A stretch of DNA of 48,977 nt. Source: Pseudomonadota bacterium (lineage in GTDB: Bacteria > Pseudomonadota > Alphaproteobacteria > SHVZ01). The notes beneath the pieces are model-generated. The model was not told the origin of the DNA. It saw nothing but the letters and a program-made list of their open reading frames with translations, and did no database searches. Made by a program: the position numbers and the translations under genes. How positions within the stretch are numbered: the first letter of the stretch is position 1; each line of letters starts with the position of its first letter. This document shows, in pieces, positions 24,327 through 33,246 of the stretch. Where the stretch lies: positions 1 through 48,977 of the forward strand of contig JACQAG010000023.1 in assembly GCA_016195085.1 (NCBI GenBank), in the 5' to 3' direction.

Positions 24327-24632
24327 TCAGCCCGGCGCGCCGCCGACCGCCGGCGCGGAGAACACCTTGCGCCAGGGATGGATGGTGAGCGACTGGAACA
24401 ATCCCGCCCTGTCGTAGGGATCGGCGGCGGCGAAAGCACGCGCCTCCGCCTCGTTCGTGCACTCGACCAGGAGCAAGCTGCCGATCGGCGTCTTGCCATC
24501 GTCTGCCAGCACCGGCCCGGCGGTGAACAGGCGGTGCGACTGGCTCCTGAGATAGTCGAGATGGACGGGACGGGTCTTCAGCCTGAGCTCGACCGCGTTC
24601 GGCTTGTCCAGGCGATAGATGGCGAACAGCAT
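24327..24632 (-). CDS. YciI-family protein
   Basis: A 101-residue ferredoxin-like-fold protein of the YCII family (PF03795). Recognisable are the N-terminal MLFAIYRLDKP, R-VHLDYLRS, the TAGPVLADDGKTPIGSLLLVE block, and AAADPYDRAGLFQSLTIHPW, with the conserved His and Asp. Some members are dehydrochlorinases or hydrolases, but most are uncharacterised. A Shine-Dalgarno AGGAG precedes the ATG. It is part of the tsaD-gpsA neighbourhood and ends 18 bases before the EVE gene. Confidence 0.92.
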   Translation of the reverse strand: MLFAIYRLDKPNAVELRLKTRPVHLDYLRSQSHRLFTAGPVLADDGKTPIGSLLLVECTNEAEARAFAAADPYDRAGLFQSLTIHPWRKVFSAPAVGGAPG

Positions 24633-24682
24633 GCGGCTCCTGGGGGGTGGCGAGCGGTGCGGATTCGGATCGGCGCCTCGTT

Positions 24683-24988
24683 TTAGCTGCCGGAACCGGC
24701 CCCGTCCAATCTTCCGCCGGCCTCCGGCAAACCGCTCGGCCGCGGCCCCCCCGCCTCGTCCATTTCCTCGGCGTAGCGCTCGAACCGCCGCGCCGTGTCC
24801 AAGAGCAGGCGGCGACGCTGTTGTTCGGATTCGCCCGTCAGCAGCGATGCATCCTCGCGCAGCCGATCCGCGGCGTCGCGCAGGAGCTGCCGGAACCGCT
24901 CGGTTTCCTTCAGCGCTTTGACCAGTCGTGCGCGTCGCCGGGTGAGCTCGCGCTCGGGCGAATCATCACCCTCCCCCTGCTCGCTCAT
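24683..24988 (-). CDS. small charged alpha-helical protein, hypothetical
   Basis: A 101-residue hydrophilic protein. Residues 10-80 are almost all charged or helix-forming (ELTRRRARLVKALKETERF, LRQLLRDAADRLRED-type), predicting a helical hairpin or coiled coil; a Gly/Pro-rich tail follows (GGPRPSGLPEAGG). No known domain is recognised. It lies between gpsA and yciI on the same strand; the upstream gap (24989-25147) is AT-rich with no other gene. Confidence 0.6.
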   Translation of the reverse strand: MSEQGEGDDSPERELTRRRARLVKALKETERFRQLLRDAADRLREDASLLTGESEQQRRRLLLDTARRFERYAEEMDEAGGPRPSGLPEAGGRLDGAGSGS

Positions 24989-25147
24989 GGCGTTCTGCCG
25001 CTTGTCCCGTGGCTATCGCAAGGCATTTCTACCTATGTGTGTATGTTCACCCGGACGATTGGTCAATACATTTGTATGCAGCACCCGACGATTTCCGGGT
25101 AATTCGAGGGCTCTAGCAGCCGCCGGAGAGCGCCGGGACGATGCTAT

Positions 25148-26170
25148 TTAAGATTTTAACTTGCTGCCGAATTGCCCCGTTTCGTCCTCGCGCTTCAGCG
25201 GCCGCTCCAACAGGCCGGCGATCGCCTCGGCGACCCCGAGCGCACCCGTCAAGACCGCATCGACCGCGACCGCGATCGGCATGTCGACCCCGAGGCTGTG
25301 CGCGAGCCGCAGGACGGCCGCGGCACTGGTGACCCCTTCGACCACCGCCGGCCCGGATCCCAGCGCATCGGCGAGGCTCCGTCCTTGGCCCAGCGCCACC
25401 CCGAGGCCGTGGTTGCGCGACTGGCCGCCGGTGCAGGTCAGCACCAGATCGCCCAGGCCCGAGAGCCCGGCCAAGGTCTCGCTTCGCGCCCCCTTGGCCA
25501 GCCCGAGGCGCAGCATCTCGGCCAAGCCTCTGGTGATGAGGGCGGCGCGCGCATTGTCGCCGAGCCGCGCCCCTTCGACGATGCCGGCGGCGATCGCGAG
25601 CACGTTCTTGACCGCGCCGCCGAGCTCGGCGCCGACGGGGTCATCGGAGAGATAGGGGCGGAACCGCCGGCTGGCGAGCGCCTCCGCAAGCGCGCTGCCC
25701 AGCTGCGGGTCGGTGGTGGCCAGCGTGACCGCGGTCGGCAGCTCCAACGCCACTTCGGCGGCGAAGCTCGGCCCCGACAGCACCGCCAGCCGATGGCCGG
25801 GGGCGACGCTCTCCGCGACCTCGGTCATCAGCAAGCCGCTGCCTTGCTCGATGCCTTTCGCGCACAGCACCAGCGGCCTCGAGGTGCCGAGATGGGGTGC
25901 CAACCGGCCGAGGGTCTGGCGGAGATGCTGCGCCGGGGTCGCCAGCAGCAGGGCATCGGCTTTAGCGGCGCCGGCGAGATCGGTGGTGGCGCGAATGCCG
26001 GGACCCAGAGGAATGCCGGGAAGGAAGCGCGGATTGCCGTCGCCGCGGTTGATCGATTGGGCGACGTCTTCCTCATGCGCCCAGATCAGGGCCTCGCCGC
26101 CGCCGCGGCCGACCACCAGCGCCAAGGCGGTGCCCCAGGCGCCGGCGCCGATGATGGAAAAGCGCCTCAC
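25148..26170 (-). CDS. gpsA: glycerol-3-phosphate dehydrogenase [NAD(P)+]
   Basis: Cytoplasmic enzyme that reduces dihydroxyacetone phosphate to sn-glycerol-3-phosphate for phospholipid synthesis. The 340-residue product has the dinucleotide motif [12 protein letters not shown], then [17 protein letters not shown], the catalytic-lysine block [16 protein letters not shown], and [20 protein letters not shown]. The GTG at 26170 overlaps the tsaD stop (GTGA), so the two are coupled. The long upstream frame is antisense or out-of-frame tsaD. The final codons (KLKS) are AT-rich, at the edge of an AT-rich intergenic stretch. Confidence 0.97.
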   Translation of the reverse strand: MRRFSIIGAGAWGTALALVVGRGGGEALIWAHEEDVAQSINRGDGNPRFLPGIPLGPGIRATTDLAGAAKADALLLATPAQHLRQTLGRLAPHLGTSRPLVLCAKGIEQGSGLLMTEVAESVAPGHRLAVLSGPSFAAEVALELPTAVTLATTDPQLGSALAEALASRRFRPYLSDDPVGAELGGAVKNVLAIAAGIVEGARLGDNARAALITRGLAEMLRLGLAKGARSETLAGLSGLGDLVLTCTGGQSRNHGLGVALGQGRSLADALGSGPAVVEGVTSAAAVLRLAHSLGVDMPIAVAVDAVLTGALGVAEAIAGLLERPLKREDETGQFGSKLKS

Positions 26171-27222
26171 GCCTTCACTCCGGCGCCGATCGCCGGCGGG
26201 GCGCCTGGATCCAGCGGCCAGCGCGGCCGCGGCCGGAAGTCGAGACCGTCGGCGAGACCTAGCCGCAGCCGTTCGAGCCCGGCCCAGGCGATCATCACGC
26301 CATTGTCGGTGCAGAGCGATGGCGGCGGCGCCACGAAGCGGATCGATTCGTCTTCGGCCAGCCTGGTCAGGCGCTGGCGCAAGAGGCGGTTGGCGGCGAC
26401 CCCGCCCGCCACCACCAGGGTGCCGCCCCCCGCATGTTCGGCGCGAAACCGGCGAACCGCGTTTCTGGTGCGATCCGCCAGCACGTCGGCGGCCGCCGCC
26501 TGGAACGAGGCGGCGATGTCGGCGACGTCCCGTGCCGCCAGCGGCTGCGGCCGCGCTTGAACCGCGTGGCGCAACGCCGTCTTCAGGCCGGAGAAGGAGA
26601 AATCCGCGCCCGGGCGCCCGAGCATCGGCCGCGGCAGGGGAATGCGCGCGGCATCGCCCTTGAGAGCCGCTGCTTCCACTGCCGGCCCGCCGGGATATCC
26701 CAGGCCCAAGAGCTTCGCTGCCTTGTCGAAGGCCTCGCCCACGGCATCGTCGATGGTGGTTCCGTAGCGGCGATACTGGCCCACGCCCTCCACCGCCAAG
26801 AGCTGGCAATGACCGCCCGAGACCAGCAGCAGGAGATAGGGGAAGGCCACGTCGTCGGTAAAGCGCGCGGTCAGCGCGTGGCCTTCCAGATGATTGACCG
26901 CCACGAACGGCAAGCCGCAGGCAAGCGCCATCGCCTTTGCCATGGTGGCGCCGACCAAGACGCCGCCGATCAGCCCCGGACCCGCGGTCGCGGCAACGGC
27001 GTCGACCTCGCTCAGATCGAGCTTGGCTTCGCCGAGCGCGGCTCGGATCAACGGCTCTAAATGCTGGAGATGCGCGCGGGCGGCAATCTCCGGCACGATG
27101 CCGCCATAGGGCTGATGCTGGGCAAGCTGCGAGAGCACGAGATTCGCCAGCGCCCGGCGGCGGTCATCGACCAGCGCCACCGCCGTCTCATCGCAGCTCG
27201 TCTCGATCCCGAGCACGATCAC
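26167..27222 (-). CDS. tsaD: tRNA threonylcarbamoyladenosine biosynthesis protein TsaD
   Basis: Transfers the threonylcarbamoyl group to A37 of ANN-decoding tRNAs, in complex with TsaB and TsaE. The 351-residue protein carries [17 protein letters not shown], the metal-binding [49 protein letters not shown] and [10 protein letters not shown], then the C-terminal [12 protein letters not shown]. The start is the GTG at 27222 (VIVLGIETS). The gene's upstream region is exactly the edge of a G-rich palindromic repeat, so its leader and ribosome-binding site lie in that repeat. It is divergent from hemC. Confidence 0.97.
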   Translation of the reverse strand: MIVLGIETSCDETAVALVDDRRRALANLVLSQLAQHQPYGGIVPEIAARAHLQHLEPLIRAALGEAKLDLSEVDAVAATAGPGLIGGVLVGATMAKAMALACGLPFVAVNHLEGHALTARFTDDVAFPYLLLLVSGGHCQLLAVEGVGQYRRYGTTIDDAVGEAFDKAAKLLGLGYPGGPAVEAAALKGDAARIPLPRPMLGRPGADFSFSGLKTALRHAVQARPQPLAARDVADIAASFQAAAADVLADRTRNAVRRFRAEHAGGGTLVVAGGVAANRLLRQRLTRLAEDESIRFVAPPPSLCTDNGVMIAWAGLERLRLGLADGLDFRPRPRWPLDPGAPPAIGAGVKA

Positions 27223-27294
27223 GCCCCCACCCTCCCGCTCGCGCGGGTCCCTCCCTCCCCCACGCATGCGTGGGGGAGGGCCGGGGTGGGGGCA
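27222..27294. repeat. palindromic G-rich repeat, copy 2
   Basis: Outer arms CGCCCCCACCC (27222-27232) and GGGTGGGGGCA (27284-27294) enclose a perfect 28-base palindrome at 27253-27280 (arms CCCTCCCCCACGCA and its complement). It directly abuts the GTG of tsaD and occupies its leader, and lies in the divergent gap between tsaD and hemC. The rest of the gap (27295-27453) should hold the hemC promoter, but I could not point to one. Confidence 0.85.
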
Positions 27295-27453
27295 TTCGCG
27301 CGCAATCTCGGTTGGCATCGCAGGGAGCGCATGGCGGGCCGGACTGTAGCCGAGGCCTCGTGCGCCCGCACCCATCGGCAGACATTATTATTGCCCTTGC
27401 CGACCGGGCTCGTTCCGCTTTCCTTCCTCCAAGGCAAAGGCTACAGCTTCGCC

Positions 27454-28389
27454 ATGGCAGCATCGGCGCTTCGCATCGGCACGCGCGGCAGCAAGCTCGC
27501 CCTCGTCCAGGCGCGCGAGGCCGCCCAGCGTCTGGCCCTTTGCCATGGCTGGCTGGCCGCGCCCGGCGCCATCGAGATCGTGCCGATCCGCACCACCGGC
27601 GATGCCCAGCAGACGCGGCTCCTGGCCGAGATCGGCGGCAAGGGACTGTTCACCAAGGAGATCGACGAGGCCTTGCTGGGCGGCCGCATCGAGCTCGCCG
27701 TCCACTCGCTGAAGGATTTGCCGACCTGGCTGCCGGACGGCGTGCTGCTCGCCGCCGTGCTCGAGCGCGAGGACCCGCGCGACGTCTTCATCGCCCGCGG
27801 CGCGCACCGCCTGGCCGAGCTGCCGAGGGGCGCCAGCGTCGGCAGCGCCTCGCTCCGCCGCGCCGCCCAGCTCCTGCATCGCCGCCCCGATCTCAAGATC
27901 GTGCCGCTCCGCGGCAATGTCGACACCCGGATCGCCAAGATCGCCGCCGGCGAAGCCGATGCGACTTTGCTGGCCTTGGCCGGCCTGAAGCGCTTGGGGC
28001 TGATGGACCGCGTCGGCTCGATCATGGAGACGGACGAGATGCTGCCCGCCGTCGGCCAGGCCGCGATCGGCATCACGGCCAGAGCCGATGACACGCGCAC
28101 GCGATCGCTGCTGGCGGCGATCGACCACCGGGAATCGGCGCTCCGCATCACCGCCGAGCGGGCGATGCTGGCGGTTCTCGACGGGTCTTGCCGCACGCCC
28201 ATCGCCGGGCTGGCGGAGCTGTCCTCGGAAGGCGCGCTGAGGCTCCAGGGGCTGGTGGCGCTCCCCGACGGCAGCGAGCTCGTGCGCTCGACGGCGAGCG
28301 GCGCTGCGGATGCCGCCGTGGCGATCGGCCAGGCGCTCGGGGCCGAGCTCAGGTCCCGCGCCGGCGCCAAGTTCTTCGCCGCCGCCTGA
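27454..28389 (+). CDS. hemC: porphobilinogen deaminase (hydroxymethylbilane synthase)
   Basis: Polymerises four porphobilinogen units to hydroxymethylbilane in heme synthesis, in the cytoplasm. The 311-residue protein shows LRIGTRGSKLALVQA at the N-terminus, PIRTTGD, EIGGKGLFTKEID, HSLKDLPT, VGSASLRRAAQL and LRGNVDTR. Cys246 in DGSCRTPIAG carries the dipyrromethane cofactor. The ATG at 27454 begins MAASALRIGTRGSK. Its stop overlaps the ATG of the next gene (TGATG). Confidence 0.97.
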   Translation: MAASALRIGTRGSKLALVQAREAAQRLALCHGWLAAPGAIEIVPIRTTGDAQQTRLLAEIGGKGLFTKEIDEALLGGRIELAVHSLKDLPTWLPDGVLLAAVLEREDPRDVFIARGAHRLAELPRGASVGSASLRRAAQLLHRRPDLKIVPLRGNVDTRIAKIAAGEADATLLALAGLKRLGLMDRVGSIMETDEMLPAVGQAAIGITARADDTRTRSLLAAIDHRESALRITAERAMLAVLDGSCRTPIAGLAELSSEGALRLQGLVALPDGSELVRSTASGAADAAVAIGQALGAELRSRAGAKFFAAA

Positions 28390-30371
28390 TGCGGGCGCTC
28401 ATCACCCGCCCCCGCGAGGACGCCCAGCTTCTCGCCCCGGCGCTCTTGGAGATCGGCGTGGAGGCGATGATCGAGCCCCTGCTCGAGGTCGTGCCGAGGC
28501 CGGATGCCGTCATCTCGCTTGCCGGCGTCGCCGGCCTCATCTTCACCTCGGCCAACGGTGCCCGCGCCTTCGCCCGGCTTCGCAGCGAGCGGGCGCTCAC
28601 CGCGTTTGCCGTCGGCGATGCCACGGCCGAGGCGCTCGGCGATGCAGGCTTCGCGGCCGTCATCAGCGCCGATGGCGATGTCGGCGATCTGGCGGCGCTC
28701 ATCCGCCGGCGCTTCGATCCAAGGAAGGGCGCCTTGCTGCATGTCGCCGGCAGCGCCGTCGCGGGCGATCTCGCCGGGACGCTGGGCGAAGCCGGATTCG
28801 TCGTTCGCCGGGTGATTCTCTACGAAGCGAAGCCGGCCACGCGGCTGAGCCAGCAAGCCATCGATGCCCTCGAGCGGGGCCTGATCGATCTCGTGCTCAT
28901 TTTCTCTCCCCGCACCGGCGCCACCTTTGCTAGCCTCGTCAAGGCTCACAACCTCGCCCGAGCGGTCGAGCGGACGACACTGGCGGCGCTCAGCCGGCGG
29001 GTGGCCGAGGCGAGCGCGGCCTTGCCGTGGCGGCAGATCCGCATTGCGGCGGCGCCGACGACGGCGAGCCTGATGGCGCTCGTCGAGGATCTGGCGGGCG
29101 CGTCCCCAGATGGCGAACCCGCCCCGAGGCAAGCGATGTCCGAGCCCGCCCCCGCCAACCAGCCTCCCCAGCCGGCTCCCGCTTCCCTCGCCGCCGCGGC
29201 ACCGGCCTTGCGGCCACGCCCGTCCTTGGCCGCCGCGATGGTGGCGGGCCTGGTGACCGCGCTTGCGGTTCTCGTCGTCTTCGTCGGTCTCCTGTGGCTG
29301 GCGCGGGACTCTTGGCGAGCCGACCCGCAACGCCTCTTCGCCGGCGCGCCGCCGGCGACGGCCGGTGCCGATGCGAGCAGCACCTCCCCGCGCCTCGATC
29401 AGATCGAGCGCGGACTCGCCGCCGCAACCGAGACCGTCGCCGCGGCCGACCAGCGCCTGGATGCGCTCGCGGGCGAGCTCAAGCTGGTGCGCGAGCTGTT
29501 GGCGCAACCGAACCTGGACGTGCACCCGCCGACGGTCGATCTGAAGCCGCTCGAGGATCGCACTGAGCGGCTGGAGGCAGCTTTAGCCGCGGTCGATCGC
29601 CTGGCCCAGCGCCTGCGGCTCATCGAATCGCAGCCGAAGCCGCCGATGGTGGATCCGGCCGAGATCGCCCGCCTGCAGCAGGCCCAGCGTGAGCTCGCCG
29701 ACCGCTTGGCGCGCGAGGAAGCCACCCCGAAGCCGAACCCGGCCGATGCGCAGCTCCTGGCTGAGCTCGAGAAGGGCGAGCGCGGCTTGGCCGAGCGGCT
29801 CATCAAGCTCGAGACCGCGATGGCGGCCGAGCGGGCGGCTTCCGGCCGCGCCGCGGCCTTGCTGCTGGCGGTGGTGCAGTTGAAGGCAGCGCTCGCCGGC
29901 TCCGGTGGTTTCGCGCCCGAGCTCAAGGCCGTGCGCGCGCTCGCCGGCGAGGATGGCGAGATCACGCAAGCGGCCGGAGCCTTGGAGCCGCGCCAGCAGA
30001 AGGGGGTTGCGAGCCTGGAGATGCTGCGCCAGCGCTTCGAGGACGCCGCGGCGGCCGCGATCCGCGCCGAGATCGCCGGGCCCGACCAGGGGGTGATCGG
30101 CGAGGCCTTGAACCGCGTGGCGAGCCTGGTCAGCATCCGCCGGCGCAATGCGACCGACGGATTGCAGGGCAAGCTCGCCCGCGCCGAGAAGGCGCTGGAA
30201 GGCGGCGACCTCGACGGCGCGTTGTTGGCGCAAGACGGGATCCAAGGCCCGCCCGGCGATGCGCTCAAGGCCTGGATCGCCGATGCTCGCACCCGGCTTG
30301 CCGCCGACCGGGCGATCGAGCGCATGCTCACCCGTGCGACCCAGCTCCTGGGTCAGCGCCCGGCGCCGTAG
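28389..30371 (+). CDS. hemD: uroporphyrinogen-III synthase fused to Mic60/mitofilin-like membrane protein
   Basis: One uninterrupted 660-codon frame holds what are normally two genes. Residues 1 to about 240 are a uroporphyrinogen-III synthase (MRALITRPREDAQLLAPALL, FTSANGARAFAR, FSPRTGATFASLV), which cyclises hydroxymethylbilane. A Pro/Ala-rich linker follows, then a transmembrane helix at about 279-303 (LAAAMVAGLVTALAVLVVFV), a long coiled coil (about 330-490), and a C-terminal mitofilin-like region (about 500-655). An in-frame ATG at 29136 (residue 250, weak GAGG upstream) sits where a free Mic60 would begin, so separate internal translation is possible, but no stop codon divides them. Mic60 shapes invaginated inner membranes in alphaproteobacteria. 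Starts at the hemC stop; hemY follows after four bases. Confidence 0.9.
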   Translation: MRALITRPREDAQLLAPALLEIGVEAMIEPLLEVVPRPDAVISLAGVAGLIFTSANGARAFARLRSERALTAFAVGDATAEALGDAGFAAVISADGDVGDLAALIRRRFDPRKGALLHVAGSAVAGDLAGTLGEAGFVVRRVILYEAKPATRLSQQAIDALERGLIDLVLIFSPRTGATFASLVKAHNLARAVERTTLAALSRRVAEASAALPWRQIRIAAAPTTASLMALVEDLAGASPDGEPAPRQAMSEPAPANQPPQPAPASLAAAAPALRPRPSLAAAMVAGLVTALAVLVVFVGLLWLARDSWRADPQRLFAGAPPATAGADASSTSPRLDQIERGLAAATETVAAADQRLDALAGELKLVRELLAQPNLDVHPPTVDLKPLEDRTERLEAALAAVDRLAQRLRLIESQPKPPMVDPAEIARLQQAQRELADRLAREEATPKPNPADAQLLAELEKGERGLAERLIKLETAMAAERAASGRAAALLLAVVQLKAALAGSGGFAPELKAVRALAGEDGEITQAAGALEPRQQKGVASLEMLRQRFEDAAAAAIRAEIAGPDQGVIGEALNRVASLVSIRRRNATDGLQGKLARAEKALEGGDLDGALLAQDGIQGPPGDALKAWIADARTRLAADRAIERMLTRATQLLGQRPAP

Positions 30372-30375
30372 CTCG

Positions 30376-31785
30376 ATGCTGCGACCGCTCCTCTATCTGC
30401 TCGAGGTGGCGCTCATCGCCGCCGCCGCCATCTTCCTGGTGGAGCATCCAGGACATGTGCGCTTCGACTGGCAGGACTGGCGGATCGACACCTCGCTCGG
30501 CGTCGTGGCGCTGGCGGTGGGCCTCTTTGCGGTGGCCCTCGCGCTCACGCTGCGCTTCTGGCACTGGCTCATGCACGCCCCCGGCGAATGGCGCCGGCGG
30601 CGGCGGGAGCGGCGCCGCGGGCGGGGCTACGAAGCCTTGAGCCGGGGCATGGTGGCGGTGGCCGCCGGCGATCCAGGCGAGGCCCGGCGCTATGCGCGCC
30701 GCGCCGATGTGCTGCTGCACGACCCGCCCTTGACCTTGCTGCTCTCCGCCCAGGCGGCCCAGCTCGAAGGCGACGATGCCGCGGCCGAGCGCTACTTCGC
30801 CGCCATGCGCGAGCGGCCGGAGACGGAGTTTCTGGGGCTGCGCGGGCTCTTGACCCAGGCGCTCGGCAAGGGCGAGCGGCGCCGGGCCCGCGCGCTGGCG
30901 GAGCGCGCCTATGCGCTCCGGCCGGCCTCGCCCTGGCTGGTGGAGGCGCTCTTCGAGCTACGCGCCGAGGCCGGCGAGTGGCAGGGGGCCGAGGCCTTGA
31001 TGCTGGCGGCGACCCGCACCGATTCCATCCCCGAGGCCGAGGCGAAGCGGCGGCGCGCGGTGGTGCTGACCGAGCGGGCGCGGCAGGCGGCGGGGGCCGG
31101 CGATGCGCGGATGGCGGTGAAGCTGGCGAAGCAGGCCACACGGCTCGAGCCCGGCCTGGTGCCCGCGGCCGTGCTGCTTGCCGGCGAATTCAAGAAACTT
31201 GGCAAGAAGCGGCGCGCGGCCCGGGTCATCGAATCGGCCTGGACGGCGCTGCCCCATGCCGATCTGGCCCTGGCCTATGCCGGCCTGGTCGAGGACTCCG
31301 CCCCCTTGGCGCGGCTCCGCGCGCTGGAACGCCTGGCGGCGATCCGGCCCGACCATGCCGAGGGGCATTTCGCCATGGCCGAGGCAGCGCTCGCCGCCGA
31401 GCTTTGGGGCGAAGCCAGGCGCCACCTCAAATCGGCGGGCGATGCCGCCGGCCCGAGTCCGCGTCTCTGCCGGTTGATGGCGCGGCTGGAGACCGACGAG
31501 CACGGCAATCTCGCCGAAGCGCGACGATGGCTGGAGCGCGTGGCCACGGCCGAGCCGGATCCGGACTGGGTGTGCGAATCCTGCGGCGCCGCCGCCCCCT
31601 CCTGGAGTGCGGTCTGCGGTCATTGCCGCAGCATCGGCCGCATCCTCTGGAAGAAGCCGCCGAGGGTGCATCGGCTGATCTCCCAGGAGACCGACCGTAC
31701 CCAGGACCGCCCTGATACGCCCACGCCCCAACCCGCTCCGGCGATCCCGCCGCCGGTGACCGCCGCATCCGGTGCGGTCCCATGA
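30376..31785 (+). CDS. hemY: HemY-family TPR membrane protein
   Basis: Inner-membrane protein of 469 residues (proteobacterial HemY, unrelated to the oxidase of that name in Gram-positives). Two N-terminal transmembrane helices (LLYLLEVALIAAAAIFLVEH and LGVVALAVGLFAVALALTLRF) precede TPR-like helices across about 85-390. A C-terminal zinc-ribbon-like motif has Cys400, Cys403, Cys414 and Cys417 (CESC-X10-CGHC), then a Pro-rich tail. Its exact role in heme synthesis is unresolved; a scaffold or regulatory part is proposed for the family. The stop overlaps the ATG of the next gene. Confidence 0.93.
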   Translation: MLRPLLYLLEVALIAAAAIFLVEHPGHVRFDWQDWRIDTSLGVVALAVGLFAVALALTLRFWHWLMHAPGEWRRRRRERRRGRGYEALSRGMVAVAAGDPGEARRYARRADVLLHDPPLTLLLSAQAAQLEGDDAAAERYFAAMRERPETEFLGLRGLLTQALGKGERRRARALAERAYALRPASPWLVEALFELRAEAGEWQGAEALMLAATRTDSIPEAEAKRRRAVVLTERARQAAGAGDARMAVKLAKQATRLEPGLVPAAVLLAGEFKKLGKKRRAARVIESAWTALPHADLALAYAGLVEDSAPLARLRALERLAAIRPDHAEGHFAMAEAALAAELWGEARRHLKSAGDAAGPSPRLCRLMARLETDEHGNLAEARRWLERVATAEPDPDWVCESCGAAAPSWSAVCGHCRSIGRILWKKPPRVHRLISQETDRTQDRPDTPTPQPAPAIPPPVTAASGAVP

Positions 31786-32603
31786 TCACGGCGCGGTCCC
31801 GCCGTCGCCGCGGCTGGCATTTGAGGATCATGCCGGTGCCGGCGCCGGCCTTCCTTGCCGCCGCCTGGCTCGTCTTGATCGCCCTTGCCGGACTCGACGC
31901 AGGGCCCGCGCAGGCAGCGTCTCCGGACCCGGTCGACCTCGCTCTGGTGCTCGCCGTCGATGTCTCCGACAGCATCGACGATGGGGAGTTCCGCCTGCAG
32001 CGCCAGGGCTACGCCGCCGCCTTCGAGGATCCCCGGGTGACGGATGCGATCGCGCTCGGCGCCCATGGACGGATCGTCGTCACCCTCATGCACTGGGCCA
32101 GCGCCAGCGAGCAGCGCCAGGTTCTGGGCTGGACCCAGATCGCCGACCGGGAGGGTGCCCGCGCCTTCGCCGCCCTCGTGGCCACGGCACCCCGTACGGC
32201 ATTTCCCGGCGGCAGCACTTCCTTGAGCGGCGCCATCACCGGGGCCCTCTGGCTCTTCGAGACGGGCGGCTACAAGGGCGCCCGCCGGGTGATCGACATC
32301 TCCGGCGACGGCATCAACAACAATGGCCGGCCGCCAGAGTTCGCCCGCGACGAGGCGATCACCGCCGGTGTCACTGTCAACGGGCTTGCCATCCTCTCCG
32401 ACGATCTCTTGCTCGAGCGCTATTTCGAGGCCCGCGTGATGGGCGGCCCCGGCGCCTTCGTGGTCACCGTCGACTCCTCGGCGGCGATCGCCGGCACCTT
32501 GGTGGTGAAGCTGGTGCGCGAGATCGCCGGTCTCAGCCTGCCCTTGCCCGAGGCCCAGCTCGCGGGCGCCTTCCCCCTTGCAGGCTCCGGCCAAGCCCGA
32601 TAG
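31782..32603 (+). CDS. DUF1194 von Willebrand factor A-type protein
   Basis: A 273-residue exported protein with a basic N-terminus, a hydrophobic signal (about 22-46, ending GPAQAAS) and a single vWA domain. The MIDAS metal site is DVSDSID at 60-66 (D60, S62, S64), and PGGSTSLSGAI and ISGDGINNN contribute further residues. DUF1194 proteins are common in alphaproteobacteria and of unknown function; vWA domains usually bind proteins. The ATG overlaps the hemY stop (ATGA). The tRNA-Thr gene starts 22 bases downstream. Confidence 0.9.
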   Translation: MITARSRRRRGWHLRIMPVPAPAFLAAAWLVLIALAGLDAGPAQAASPDPVDLALVLAVDVSDSIDDGEFRLQRQGYAAAFEDPRVTDAIALGAHGRIVVTLMHWASASEQRQVLGWTQIADREGARAFAALVATAPRTAFPGGSTSLSGAITGALWLFETGGYKGARRVIDISGDGINNNGRPPEFARDEAITAGVTVNGLAILSDDLLLERYFEARVMGGPGAFVVTVDSSAAIAGTLVVKLVREIAGLSLPLPEAQLAGAFPLAGSGQAR

Positions 32604-32625
32604 GTTCCGCCCACTCCTCTCCAGG

Positions 32626-32704
<79 letters not shown>

Positions 32705-32821
32705 GATCAAAGCTTTAGCGAATATTCACGTCGAAACGGTCGATACGAAATTTTGTTGTGCACCGACTGTGCACCACTCGCAACAGACATTCCCGCCCTA
32801 GACCCGGCGACGTAAAGAACG

Positions 32822-33079
32822 TTGGCGAATTGTCCGGGCGTTCCCGTCGGTGTGCAGGATCTGCGACACACGGCTGCGAGTATCGGCGTCCCTATCGGAG
32901 CAAATCTTCCTGTGGTTGGTCGTCTACTCGGACACTCGCAGGCAAGCACAACGAACCGGTACGCCCACGTTGATATCGACCCAGCGCTGACGGTCGCTGA
33001 CGAAATAGGCGCAACCCTCTCGAACGCGATGCGGCTGTTCGTCGAGCCACCCCAAAGCTGCGAGGATGAAACTGGGTAG
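32822..33079 (+). pseudogene. tyrosine integrase, C-terminal remnant
   Basis: About 85 residues match only the catalytic C-terminus of a phage-type integrase: DLRHTAASIGVPIGANLPVV, then GRLLGHSQASTTNRYAHVD. The HxxR arginine, the second His in LLGH and the Tyr nucleophile remain, but the first His of HDLRHT is Gln (QDLR), and the N-terminal roughly 250-300 residues are absent. The upstream frames to the tRNA (32701-32821) are short and AT-rich. It is a decayed integrase beside tRNA-Thr. The sequence between its stop and the next gene (33080-33246) holds no gene I can support. Confidence 0.85.
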
Positions 33080-33246
33080 ATTGCTCATATAAATTCAACA
33101 ATGAGGGGCGTGGCGTACATAGTTAATTTCCGCGCGCAGGAAAGCGACGTAGAGCTAGCCCATGCTAGACAATGTGTCGTGAAGGGGGACCAACTGACTA
33201 GAACAAAGACATCATCAATGGCATGGATCAGAAAGATGAATCATCC

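Noticed and set aside
30376-31785. C-terminal zinc ribbon of HemY as a novelty
   Set aside because: CxxC-X-CxxC tails are, from memory, usual in alphaproteobacterial HemY proteins, so it is only described in the annotation.
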